DNA from: Flavobacteriales bacterium
Lineage (GTDB): Bacteria; Bacteroidota; Bacteroidia; UBA10329
Length of the DNA stretch: 64,000 nt
Direction of reading: 5' to 3'
NCBI GenBank assembly: GCA_021741155.1
Contig: JAIOYP010000005.1
Span: 1-64,000, forward strand
The position numbers and the translations under genes are program-made. The stretch's first letter is position 1. Every line of letters starts with the position of its first letter. Positions 17,052 to 25,371 of the stretch are shown piece after piece. Under the pieces are notes generated by a model. The model had not been told where the DNA came from. It made no database searches and saw only the letters and a program-made list of their open reading frames with translations.

Positions 17052-17693
17052 TTAACCAACAATCCCTTTCCGAATAGCCATGGCCACTGCTTCGTTCATG
17101 CTGCGCACGTGCAGCTTTTCGTAGATTTTCTTGATGTGTGCCCGCACCGTATCGATGGAGATTTCCATTTTATCAGCAATCATTTTGTAGGAATAACCTT
17201 TTACCAACCACACGAGGGTTTCGTGCTCACGTTTAGTTAGGTTGTATTCCTCTTTTTTGGCAGGAACAGGGATTTTTTGCGAGAATAATTCCAGCACCTG
17301 CCTTGCAATGCGTGACGACATGGGCGAACCTCCATTATAAACATCCATAATGGCATCAAGAATTTTATCGTTGGGCGTTTTTTTGAGGAGGTAACCACTC
17401 GCCCCAGAAAGAATGGAGCGGAAAACCCGGTCGCTATCATCAAAAACAGTAAGCATTATGATCTGTGTAGTTGGTCTGAGCGCTTTTATGATGGAAACGC
17501 CTTCAATCCCGCTGATGATGGGCATGTCAATGTCCATCAGTACCACATCGGGTGCAAATTCTTCCATCTCCTGTTTTGCATTGCTGCAATTGGGAAAAGA
17601 AGCCACACAGCACATCTCCGAACGACTGTTGATGAGGTCGGCCAAGCTTTCGCGAAGCTCATTATTGTCGTCATATATTAGTACTCGTACCAT
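17052..17693 (-). CDS. NarL/LuxR-type response regulator
   Basis: 213 aa. Receiver: acidic DD at 8-9, phospho-acceptor D54 (VLMDIDMP), T in MLTVFDD and K in YLLKKTP. The LuxR-type HTH at about 150-213 is LTKREHETLVWLVKGYSYKM, then ISIDTVRAHIKKIYEKLHVR. The propeller-type kinase gene is 50 bp upstream. Its own promoter has the same architecture as two nearby secreted-protein promoters (inverted repeat ATTACAT-N4-ATGTAAC, N20, TACGTTTA), so it is probably autoregulated and controls those genes. The ATG at 17693 is only 6 nt after the -7 box. Confidence 0.92.
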   Translation of the reverse strand: MVRVLIYDDNNELRESLADLINSRSEMCCVASFPNCSNAKQEMEEFAPDVVLMDIDMPIISGIEGVSIIKALRPTTQIIMLTVFDDSDRVFRSILSGASGYLLKKTPNDKILDAIMDVYNGGSPMSSRIARQVLELFSQKIPVPAKKEEYNLTKREHETLVWLVKGYSYKMIADKMEISIDTVRAHIKKIYEKLHVRSMNEAVAMAIRKGIVG

Positions 17694-17699
17694 TGGGGA

Positions 17700-17747
17700 T
17701 AAACGTATGACTTATTGTTTGCTTCCACCATTACATCATCATGTTAC
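17700..17747 (-). promoter_or_regulatory. Promoter with RR-type inverted repeat, upstream of response regulator
   Basis: On the minus strand: GTAACATGATGATGTAAT (17747-17730), then GG, then 20 nt, then TACGTTTA (17707-17700), then 6 nt to the ATG. This is the same layout as the promoters at 27767 and 28751. The motif overlaps the stop codon of the kinase gene, so the regulator gene has a promoter within the operon. Confidence 0.6.
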
Positions 17748-20700
17748 TTCAGTGGGACAAGGAGCGTTATTGTGGTGCCTTTTCCAAGCTCGCTAATGGT
17801 CTCAAGCAGTGAATGGATCTCCTCTGCCCGTTTTTTCATGTTGACGGTTCCATTTCCACGTTTCGGGTCATCGGTGCAATAGCCAATACCATCATCTGAT
17901 ATTATCAGTTCCACGCCATTTCCTGAACGAGCGTGACCGAAACGCACGCTTATATTCTGTGCCTGTGCGTGCTTCACCGCATTGTTCAGTGCCTCTTTGA
18001 AAATGAGGTAGATGTTCCGTTTTTGGTCGATGGTGAATTGGAGTTTTTCCAGTTCTTCATCCAGTTCGCATATCAGTCCGATACCTTTCGGCTCGGTCAG
18101 TTCTGCGGCAAATTCGCGCATGCGGCTGAGCAGATGTTCGCCCTTGTCGTTCTGCGGATTAATGGTCCAGATGATATCATCCATATCGTCCAATATTTTC
18201 TGACTGCTAATGTGGATGCGTTTCATGGCATCGGTCTCAGCTGCACCGCCATCTCCGAACCGCTGGCTAAGAATACGAATACTGGTGAGCGAGCTTCCAA
18301 TATCGTCATGCAGATCGCGCGAAATGCGCGAACGAACCATTTCCATTTGCTTCAATCGTTGGGTCTTCAACCAATAGAAAAGGTAGAATATGGCTGCAAC
18401 CAATGTGGCCATGAGTGTTCGGAACCACCATGTTTCGTAAAAGAACTTAGGCAAAGAAAAGGAGTAGAGAACTTCTCCTTCGCTCCATTCGCCATTGGCC
18501 TTTACGCTAACAAGAAACTCATAGCTACCTGGCGGAATATTGGCATAGCTTGCCGACCTCACCAGCCCAGATGAGATCCAGTCTTTGTCCAATCCTTTCA
18601 GCATGAACCGATACTCGAATTCGTTGGCATGAAGGAGGTCAACAGCGGTGAAAACGAAATCGAAATGGTTGTGTCCAGCTTTAAAGTCACTAGGCAAGAC
18701 TCCCACTTCCTGACCTTCTACTTTGAGCGAGGTCAGATGCAGTTTTGGATCGGCCGTTTGCTGGAAAAGGCTGCTTGGATCGAAAGAGACAACGGAACCA
18801 TTGGCACTGAAAAACATCCGATCATTGTGGCGATGGTAGCACGAGGCTGAATTGAATTCCAAGGCCGAACCATCCTTCTTCATCGGAAAGTTCTTGAATG
18901 AATTTTTCGCCTCATCAAAACAAGAAAGACCGTTGGATGTACCCATCCACAATCGCCCACTGGCATCCATCTCCATACTGTAAATATTGTTGGATGGAAG
19001 ACCGTCAAGCCGGGTGTATTGTTTCAACTCGTTCGAAACCGGGTCGAAACGAAAAAGTCCTTCTCTCACTACTGCAAACCAAATGATGTTGCCATCGGCC
19101 ACCACACAATAAGCTTCTCCATTGAAGTTAGAGCTGCCTAAATCGATATTCGTTGGTCTGATCTCGAGGAATTCATCCTTTTTTCCGTCCCATTTGACGA
19201 GTTTTCCGTCCTGCTTGCTGCGCACCATCCAAACATTGCCATTGGCATCTTCGGTCATGTGATATGCATTGGCAATGGGCAAAACGTTGCCTTTGAGGCT
19301 ACCTGTTTCCTGACTATCAAAATAAGTTGTGCTTCCCGAAGGAAAATGATGGCGGAGAATGCCATTTCCCATTCCGAAACTCACCCAAAGTTGTTGATGC
19401 GTGTCGTAAAGCATGCTGATAACCGCCTTGTCCTTGTGCTCAATCGGCATCCAATCGAATGTGTATCCAGTCTCTTTTTCAGGATGGAAGGCACTCAGCC
19501 CTTTCCACGAACCGATGAGAAGACAGGTGTCGTTGATGGAGCATAAACTGCGGATGCCACCTCTTGACAATGGAACGTTTATGGCTTTGATTTCTGTTCC
19601 TTTTAGTTCAAACAATCGGTCCAAATCACCTTCGTCCAAACAGAAATAGGTCTTTCCTCGATGCGTGACAAACTGCTCAGCCGAAACCACCCTTTTCTCC
19701 TTGGCAATTTGCGGCACTTCAATCACCTTCACATTTCCAACAATGGGAATGCATTGGAACAACCCAATAGAACTTGCAACCCAAATGCTATTCTGCTTGT
19801 CGCGATAAATGGAACGACAAACGGGTTGAACAAGCTCGTCAGCCGTCAACTTCATTGTTTTTACGCTATAGTTCTGCCTGTCCATTTCAACCAGACCGTA
19901 TTCTCCCGCCATCCATAGCTTCGCCTCATTCAGTTCAAAAACATCTCTTGTGGACCCAGAAAAGGCGGGTTGAACTGCATTGATGGTAATGCTCCATTTT
20001 GGCGAATTGGCATTGTATCGATGTTCCAGCGATGGATTGAAGGACCACGTAGAGTAGATCAACTGCTTGTTGTCGCCAGAAAAGAATACCGGGGCGGTAT
20101 GGCAAGAATAAGCCACAGACAAGTTCAGTTCCTGTTGACCACTTGAAGAACCAAAACTCTTTCCCGAATTCGGATTATAAAAAAGCAGCCCGCCACAGGC
20201 AGCGAAATAAAGTTCGCCAAGCATGTTTGAAGCGGGTCTGAGAAAATCGCGGGCACTTTTTTGCTCTTCGGGAGGCAACAGCTTCTTCAGGTCGGTTTTT
20301 AGGCTGAGATCTTCGTTCAGTTCGAGCAGTAGCTTTTCTCCTCCCAAATACCATTTCTCATCAATTCGTTTCAGGAAATTGATGGGTTGGCGGCTGGTGT
20401 AATTATAGGTCGAATCTGCGATCAGACCATTCTCAAATTGTAGTGTTTTGAGGTTATAAACGCTTATGCCCCTATCGGTGGAAATGAAAAGTCGGCCCTG
20501 AAATTCTGTGATGTCGCGGACGGAATTTCCACTTAGTGAATGTGCTGCATCATTCGGGTCGTGAAAGAACTGCACGAAATCCCGACCATCAAATCGGTTC
20601 AAGCCTTCATCAGTGCCAACCCACAGAAAGCCGTTGGCATCCTGCACCATGCAATGCACCGCGTTGCTGCTTAGGCCATCTTTTAATCCGAACAGTTTGA

Positions 20701-20806
20701 ATGTAAGTGTATCGGCAGAATCTGCCTTGACACTATTGCATAGCAGCAGTATTTGGACAATTGCCAAAAGCAAGGGTAAAAAAATCCTGTTGCTGTTTCT
20801 TGCCAT
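17744..20806 (-). CDS. Propeller-type sensor histidine kinase (reg_prop + Y_Y_Y + HisKA_3)
   Basis: 1,020 aa from the ATG at 20806; a GTG one codon earlier is possible. Signal peptide (IFLPLLLAIVQILLLCNS), then about 700 residues of two-component-regulator propeller repeats (LSSNAVHCMVQDANGFLWVG, LPSNNIYSMEMDASGRLWMG), a Y_Y_Y domain (FEYRFMLKGLDKDW ... PPGSYEFLVSVKANGEW) and a membrane helix (about 770-790). The HisKA_3 domain has H833 (ISRDLHDDIGSSL) and the ATPase has EALNNAVKHA and ISDDGIG. It is not a hybrid: the receiver is encoded separately just downstream. The periplasmic propeller probably senses a polymer breakdown product or envelope state. Upstream on the strand are secreted proteins likely under its control. 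Confidence 0.92.
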   Translation of the reverse strand: MARNSNRIFLPLLLAIVQILLLCNSVKADSADTLTFKLFGLKDGLSSNAVHCMVQDANGFLWVGTDEGLNRFDGRDFVQFFHDPNDAAHSLSGNSVRDITEFQGRLFISTDRGISVYNLKTLQFENGLIADSTYNYTSRQPINFLKRIDEKWYLGGEKLLLELNEDLSLKTDLKKLLPPEEQKSARDFLRPASNMLGELYFAACGGLLFYNPNSGKSFGSSSGQQELNLSVAYSCHTAPVFFSGDNKQLIYSTWSFNPSLEHRYNANSPKWSITINAVQPAFSGSTRDVFELNEAKLWMAGEYGLVEMDRQNYSVKTMKLTADELVQPVCRSIYRDKQNSIWVASSIGLFQCIPIVGNVKVIEVPQIAKEKRVVSAEQFVTHRGKTYFCLDEGDLDRLFELKGTEIKAINVPLSRGGIRSLCSINDTCLLIGSWKGLSAFHPEKETGYTFDWMPIEHKDKAVISMLYDTHQQLWVSFGMGNGILRHHFPSGSTTYFDSQETGSLKGNVLPIANAYHMTEDANGNVWMVRSKQDGKLVKWDGKKDEFLEIRPTNIDLGSSNFNGEAYCVVADGNIIWFAVVREGLFRFDPVSNELKQYTRLDGLPSNNIYSMEMDASGRLWMGTSNGLSCFDEAKNSFKNFPMKKDGSALEFNSASCYHRHNDRMFFSANGSVVSFDPSSLFQQTADPKLHLTSLKVEGQEVGVLPSDFKAGHNHFDFVFTAVDLLHANEFEYRFMLKGLDKDWISSGLVRSASYANIPPGSYEFLVSVKANGEWSEGEVLYSFSLPKFFYETWWFRTLMATLVAAIFYLFYWLKTQRLKQMEMVRSRISRDLHDDIGSSLTSIRILSQRFGDGGAAETDAMKRIHISSQKILDDMDDIIWTINPQNDKGEHLLSRMREFAAELTEPKGIGLICELDEELEKLQFTIDQKRNIYLIFKEALNNAVKHAQAQNISVRFGHARSGNGVELIISDDGIGYCTDDPKRGNGTVNMKKRAEEIHSLLETISELGKGTTITLLVPLK

Positions 20807-20960
20807 CACGTATTACTGGGCGACATTCATGTCCAATCATTTAAGAAGGAACGGGAAGCACATCAAAGCTATTTGATCTGTTGATCTGAAGGCTTCTGAA
20901 AAGAATAGGTTTTAGTTATGGAGGCACTCCTTTTTCCAGAACCGACTTGGTTCAGGCCAA

Positions 20961-22178
20961 CTATTCTTTCACAAATTTCCCTTGTCGCTGTTGCTCTCCA
21001 TCAAAAAGGCTGATGTGATAAATACCAGATGAAAGAGAAGAAACATCGATGGTTGATAATTGCTGCATGTTTGATTTTTGAAAAACCTCCTGCCCAACTG
21101 CATTATAAATTTTTATCGTGGACTGTTGCCCTTGGGCTACAGTCTGGATCGTAATCCTGTTGGTTGCAGGATTGGGATAAACAGATAGCAATGAAGAACG
21201 TGCATTCGCTTCTTCAACGCCTGTTAACCCATTTTCCCCAGCACTGATGCCAATATCGAACACCTCATCAAAAGATGCTGATGAATTTGTGACCATAAAA
21301 TCATTTGACCCATTGGCATCCATAATTTTTATTTGATGCGTAGAGCCGGGCAGATACAAGGATGCCAAGCTGCCATCTGGTAATGTGATGGGTGAGTTAT
21401 CGTTTGTAAACGAATTGTTCAGAATGGAAGCCGTTCCTCCTGAAGCATTGATTGTCCAAATTCTTTCTGCGTCTGTTTCTCCTTCAAAATAAATGTTCTC
21501 AGAAACATCATAACAAGGCGACTTAATTTGAGAGCAATTGTTGGCAACAGCAGCAATTGTGGTAATCACCGATAATCCAACACCGCTGTTCGTCACTTCA
21601 TTTATGGCAGTAGAAAAGTCAGAAGTTGCTGATGATTCAAAAAGGATTTTGGTTTCATCATAAGACAAGTAGGGCGAAGTATTGTAGTCGAAGCCCGTGT
21701 TTGTGCTAAGCTCCACGGGAGCTGTCCATGTCGAACCAACTTTTGAAATTGTAAAGATGTCTCTTGAATTTGTGCCTCCACCTTGAACAAAGAATATCGT
21801 TTGACCATCATTCGATACTTGCATAATTCCTTCCGAATGAAAGGCGTTTCCAGCGTTGTCCTTCGGAACTTCGAAATAGCTGAAATCAGATTTGCAGATG
21901 GTTATAGCCTCATAGCCATCTATGTTATCATCAAATCGCTCGCTCTGAAAAATGTAATAATCACCGTTATGCGATGTGCTTATCGGCCCCTTATTTGCTC
22001 CTGCAAACAATGCATGTTGGTTCAGTTCATTGGTAAGATTTTGATACACAAACGGAGCGTTTGCATACACTCTCCAAAACTCATCTTGACCACTGCCGTT
22101 TTGAACGGTAAACACAAGTTGTTGCGCGTTTATCGACTTACATATAACGAGACTTAACAGGACAATGATTTTTCTCAT
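20961..22178 (-). CDS. Secreted PD40-type propeller protein with T9SS tail
   Basis: 405 aa from the ATG at 22178. The signal peptide is MRKIIVLLSLVICKSINA. The central ~300 residues carry PD40/TolB-like propeller blades (GPISTSHNGDYYIFQSERFD, MQVSNDGQTIFFVQGG, NTSPYLSYDETKILFESSA, SPITLPDGSLASLYLPGSTH). A C-terminal sorting domain follows (LLSVYPNPATNRITIQTV ... GIYHISLFDGEQQRQGKFVKE). It is the last gene of a run of secreted proteins on this strand, 17 bp after its upstream neighbour. The role is unknown, probably surface binding. Confidence 0.85.
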   Translation of the reverse strand: MRKIIVLLSLVICKSINAQQLVFTVQNGSGQDEFWRVYANAPFVYQNLTNELNQHALFAGANKGPISTSHNGDYYIFQSERFDDNIDGYEAITICKSDFSYFEVPKDNAGNAFHSEGIMQVSNDGQTIFFVQGGGTNSRDIFTISKVGSTWTAPVELSTNTGFDYNTSPYLSYDETKILFESSATSDFSTAINEVTNSGVGLSVITTIAAVANNCSQIKSPCYDVSENIYFEGETDAERIWTINASGGTASILNNSFTNDNSPITLPDGSLASLYLPGSTHQIKIMDANGSNDFMVTNSSASFDEVFDIGISAGENGLTGVEEANARSSLLSVYPNPATNRITIQTVAQGQQSTIKIYNAVGQEVFQKSNMQQLSTIDVSSLSSGIYHISLFDGEQQRQGKFVKE

Positions 22179-22195
22179 CAATTATTATTGAAATT

Positions 22196-23749
22196 CTATT
22201 GCTTAATTAGCTTTGTCACAGTTGCCGCATTTCCATCGATCGACAAGAAATAAACCCCATCAGCAAGATTGGAAAGGTCAATCTGAGATTGCGTTCCTGA
22301 AACGCGCGTGGAAAAAAGAACTTGACCGAGCGTATTTCGAAGTGTTAGACTTTCATTTTTCACATCGCTTGGTAGCTTGATATTGAACACATCTGCACTC
22401 GGATTTGGATAAACACTGATGTTTTTCTGCGTATTCGCTTCTCTGACGCCCACTTCAACCCCCGATTCGTAACGGGCAATGGCAGTGGAGCGGTTCAAGT
22501 CGCTGTCGGATGTGTAGCCCGCTACCAAGATCTTTCCATCAGCCTGCATGGTCACGGCCTTGGCAACGTCATCGAAACCAGTAACTTCTGTGTTGACAAC
22601 GCCCGATGTCCCAAAGGTGGGGTCCAGATTGCCATCTGCATCCACCCGTAGCAAGATCCAATCCCAACCTCCACTTGGCTCGGTGGTGTATCCGCAGGCA
22701 AGAATCATCCCATCAGGCTGAATGAACACATCGTTGAGAATGTTCCCTACTGTGTTTGGCGCAATCTCTCGAATTCCATGGTCAGCAAATGTGGTATCCA
22801 GCTCGCCATCGGTAAACAAACGCACCAACGTCATGGAGATGGTCGGATATACACCAGCAAAGCCTACCACCACCATTTTACCATCGGGTTGAATGGCTAT
22901 TTCCTCGGGGAATTGATGGCTATAGAAAGGGCTCACATCAATTGGCTGAATTCCATCCGAACTGAAATCAGTATCGTACGAACCGTTAGTGTTCAACCTC
23001 ATTAAACCGAAATGCTGATGACCAATTGGTGAATAACCAATGCCAGTAATCACGATTTTTCCATCAGACTGAATTGCGCAGGAAGGGTATTCGCCAGTAA
23101 TCACCGCATTCTGAGTGGAAACTATCCCAGATACGCCAAAGGAACCGTCCAACGCTCCGTTTACATTCAAACGAATAATCTTAAAAAACAGATTCCCGGT
23201 CGCCCCATCAACAGTATGGCCAGCTAGAATGATTTTCCCATCGGACTGAATGGCAACATCGTTGCCAAAAGTGTCAGAAATTGGGACGGCAACTGAAACC
23301 GAACCATTATTGCCAAAACCAGTATCGAGAGTGCCATCGCTATTCATTCGCACTGTAAGCATGGTTTTGACCGGAGATGTTACGGAAGTTCCGAATAGTA
23401 TCACTTTTCCGTCTTCTTGAAGCGCCATCGCGCTAAGAAGATCGGCAAATCCTGCATTGTCAAACGAAAACTCTCCGCCACCAGCAAATGTCGCGTCAAG
23501 GGTTCCATCAGCATTGTATCGCTGGACCATAAAATCCATAGAACCGTAAAATTTGGTAGAAGCCAAAAGAATTTGACCATTAGGCAGCAAGACCATATCA
23601 GCGACCCGCTCATCCAAATAAATACCAAGGTCGCCCTGCGATATTCCGTTGGTGCCGAATGACGGATCCAGTTCTCCATACTGTGCTACACTTTGCATGG
23701 GGAGAAACAGGGCTGCAAGAGCTATGACGTTAAGTAATTTTGTTCTCAT
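22196..23749 (-). CDS. Secreted delta-60 repeat protein with T9SS tail (paralogue A)
   Basis: 517 aa. Signal peptide (LNVIALAALFLPMQSVAQ). About eight delta-60 repeats follow (ALQEDGKVILFGTS...RMNSDGTLDTGFGNNG). The sorting domain is ISVYPNPSADVFNIKLPSDV ... GVYFLSIDGNAATVTKLIKQ. It is closely related over its full length to the next gene upstream (23812-25359), including DPSFGTNGI near the start and GVREANTQ before the tail, so the two arose by tandem duplication. It is probably part of the operon starting at 27761. Confidence 0.88.
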   Translation of the reverse strand: MRTKLLNVIALAALFLPMQSVAQYGELDPSFGTNGISQGDLGIYLDERVADMVLLPNGQILLASTKFYGSMDFMVQRYNADGTLDATFAGGGEFSFDNAGFADLLSAMALQEDGKVILFGTSVTSPVKTMLTVRMNSDGTLDTGFGNNGSVSVAVPISDTFGNDVAIQSDGKIILAGHTVDGATGNLFFKIIRLNVNGALDGSFGVSGIVSTQNAVITGEYPSCAIQSDGKIVITGIGYSPIGHQHFGLMRLNTNGSYDTDFSSDGIQPIDVSPFYSHQFPEEIAIQPDGKMVVVGFAGVYPTISMTLVRLFTDGELDTTFADHGIREIAPNTVGNILNDVFIQPDGMILACGYTTEPSGGWDWILLRVDADGNLDPTFGTSGVVNTEVTGFDDVAKAVTMQADGKILVAGYTSDSDLNRSTAIARYESGVEVGVREANTQKNISVYPNPSADVFNIKLPSDVKNESLTLRNTLGQVLFSTRVSGTQSQIDLSNLADGVYFLSIDGNAATVTKLIKQ

Positions 23750-23811
23750 TTTTGGCTGTTTTTAATTGTGATAATATTTGGAGTGAAGAATGGTTGCTTA
23801 CCACCTACGAT

Positions 23812-25359
23812 TTAGTTCGATTGCTTGACCAACTTGGCTGGACTTGCCGCTTTTCCATCCAACGACAAGAAATAAACACCATCAGCAAAATCGGAAAGGT
23901 CGAGTTGGGTCTGAGTTCCTGAAATGCGAGTGGAAAAAAGGAGCTGTCCCAGCGCATTCCGCAGTGTCAGAATTTCATTTCTGACATCGATTGGCAGCCT
24001 GATATTGAACACATCTGCACTTGGATTTGGGTAAATGCTGAGGGTGATTTCGGTATTTGCCTCATTGATGCCTACATCAACTCCCGATTCGTAACGAGCA
24101 AGACCTGAATAGCGGTCTCCAACGTTATCAACGGACCGCCCAGCTGCTAAGATTTTTCCGTCAGGCTGAATGGCAAGAGCTTGAGCACGCGCATCGCCAC
24201 CAGTAAATTCGGTGTTCACGAGTGTGCTCGTTCCGAAGGTGATGTCAGGATTTCCATCTGCATCAACCCGTGTGAGTATCCAGTCTTCCAATCCATCAAG
24301 GTCAATGGTGTAACCACAGGCCAGAATAACGCCATCGGGCTGAATGAGCACATCCGTGAGAACATTATCTCCCAAAGCGAAAAAGGATATTCGTATGCCT
24401 GAGTTCGCAAAACCAGCGTCAGGTTCTCCGTCCGTGTTCAACCGAATAAAGGTCGTAGCTGAGTTCTGAGCAAAACCAGCAACACCCGCCAACACAAGCT
24501 TGCCATCGGGCTGAATGGCCATTCCGTAAGGTCGTTGCTGGCTGTAGGAAGCTTCAACAGTAACAAGTTGAGTTCCATCTCCACTAAAATCGGTGTCGTA
24601 AGAGCCATCCGTGTTCAACCTCATCACACAGAATTCCTGCAAGCTTGCTGAAATCTGGTGTACACCCGCAAGTACAATCTTCCCATCCGATTGCAGTTCA
24701 ACAATTGGATATGCGCTCGCAATACCCGACATGATGGCGATACCTGAGGTGCCGAACGACCCATCCAGGGTTCCGTTCGTATTCAAACGAGCCACTCTGA
24801 ACGCATCGTATAACCCATTTACATGACCAGCCAGAATGATCTTTCCATTGGGTTGAACGACCACATCGTTGCCAAAAAGGTCAGAACCGGGTACCGCCAC
24901 CGAAACCACACCGTTATCGCCAAAACCGGTGTCCAAATAACCATCCCCATCAATCCGAACGGCTGTCATGGAGAATTTAGGGGAGGTTTCCGAATAACCA
25001 AATAGAATGACCTTGCCGTCCGGTTGAAGCGCCATGGCCATCAGATAATCGGCAATCCCATCAGTATCAAACACGAATGAGCCCATTCCTGCGAATGTCG
25101 GATCCATGGAGCCATCGCTGTTGAAACGCTGCACCAGAAAAGCATAGGAAGAATTGATATATCGGGTCGATGCCATGAGGATTTGTCCATTGGGCAGCAA
25201 CAGCATATCATTGACCTTTTCCTCTGCATAAATGCCGAGGCTGGTCTCAATTATTCCGTTCGTCCCGAAGGATGGGTCCAATTCTCCATACTGTGCAACG
25301 CTTTTCAGCGGAAGTGATAGGGCCGCAAACGTTATAAAGGAAAGTAGTTTTGTTCGCAT
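23812..25359 (-). CDS. Secreted delta-60 repeat protein with T9SS tail (paralogue B)
   Basis: 515 aa. It has the same architecture as its downstream neighbour: signal peptide (LLSFITFAALSLPLKSVAQ), delta-60 propeller repeats (MALQPDGKVILFGYSE, AIQPDGKLVLAGVA), and a sorting domain (LSIYPNPSADVFNIRLPIDV ... GVYFLSLDGKAASPAKLVKQ). The gap to paralogue A is 62 bp and to the tail-fibre-like gene upstream 12 bp. High similarity between the two copies suggests recent tandem duplication. Confidence 0.88.
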   Translation of the reverse strand: MRTKLLSFITFAALSLPLKSVAQYGELDPSFGTNGIIETSLGIYAEEKVNDMLLLPNGQILMASTRYINSSYAFLVQRFNSDGSMDPTFAGMGSFVFDTDGIADYLMAMALQPDGKVILFGYSETSPKFSMTAVRIDGDGYLDTGFGDNGVVSVAVPGSDLFGNDVVVQPNGKIILAGHVNGLYDAFRVARLNTNGTLDGSFGTSGIAIMSGIASAYPIVELQSDGKIVLAGVHQISASLQEFCVMRLNTDGSYDTDFSGDGTQLVTVEASYSQQRPYGMAIQPDGKLVLAGVAGFAQNSATTFIRLNTDGEPDAGFANSGIRISFFALGDNVLTDVLIQPDGVILACGYTIDLDGLEDWILTRVDADGNPDITFGTSTLVNTEFTGGDARAQALAIQPDGKILAAGRSVDNVGDRYSGLARYESGVDVGINEANTEITLSIYPNPSADVFNIRLPIDVRNEILTLRNALGQLLFSTRISGTQTQLDLSDFADGVYFLSLDGKAASPAKLVKQSN

Positions 25360-25371
25360 TTTTCGTGCTTT

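Noticed and set aside
17933..18574. 213-codon plus-strand frame
   Set aside because: It lies wholly antisense to the kinase and ATPase domains of the sensor gene and has no recognisable domain.
20831..20842. GACATTCATGTC upstream of the propeller kinase as a fourth regulon site
   Set aside because: Arms are short, the flanks do not match ATTACAT/ATGTAAT, and no -33/-7 pair is found at the conserved distance.
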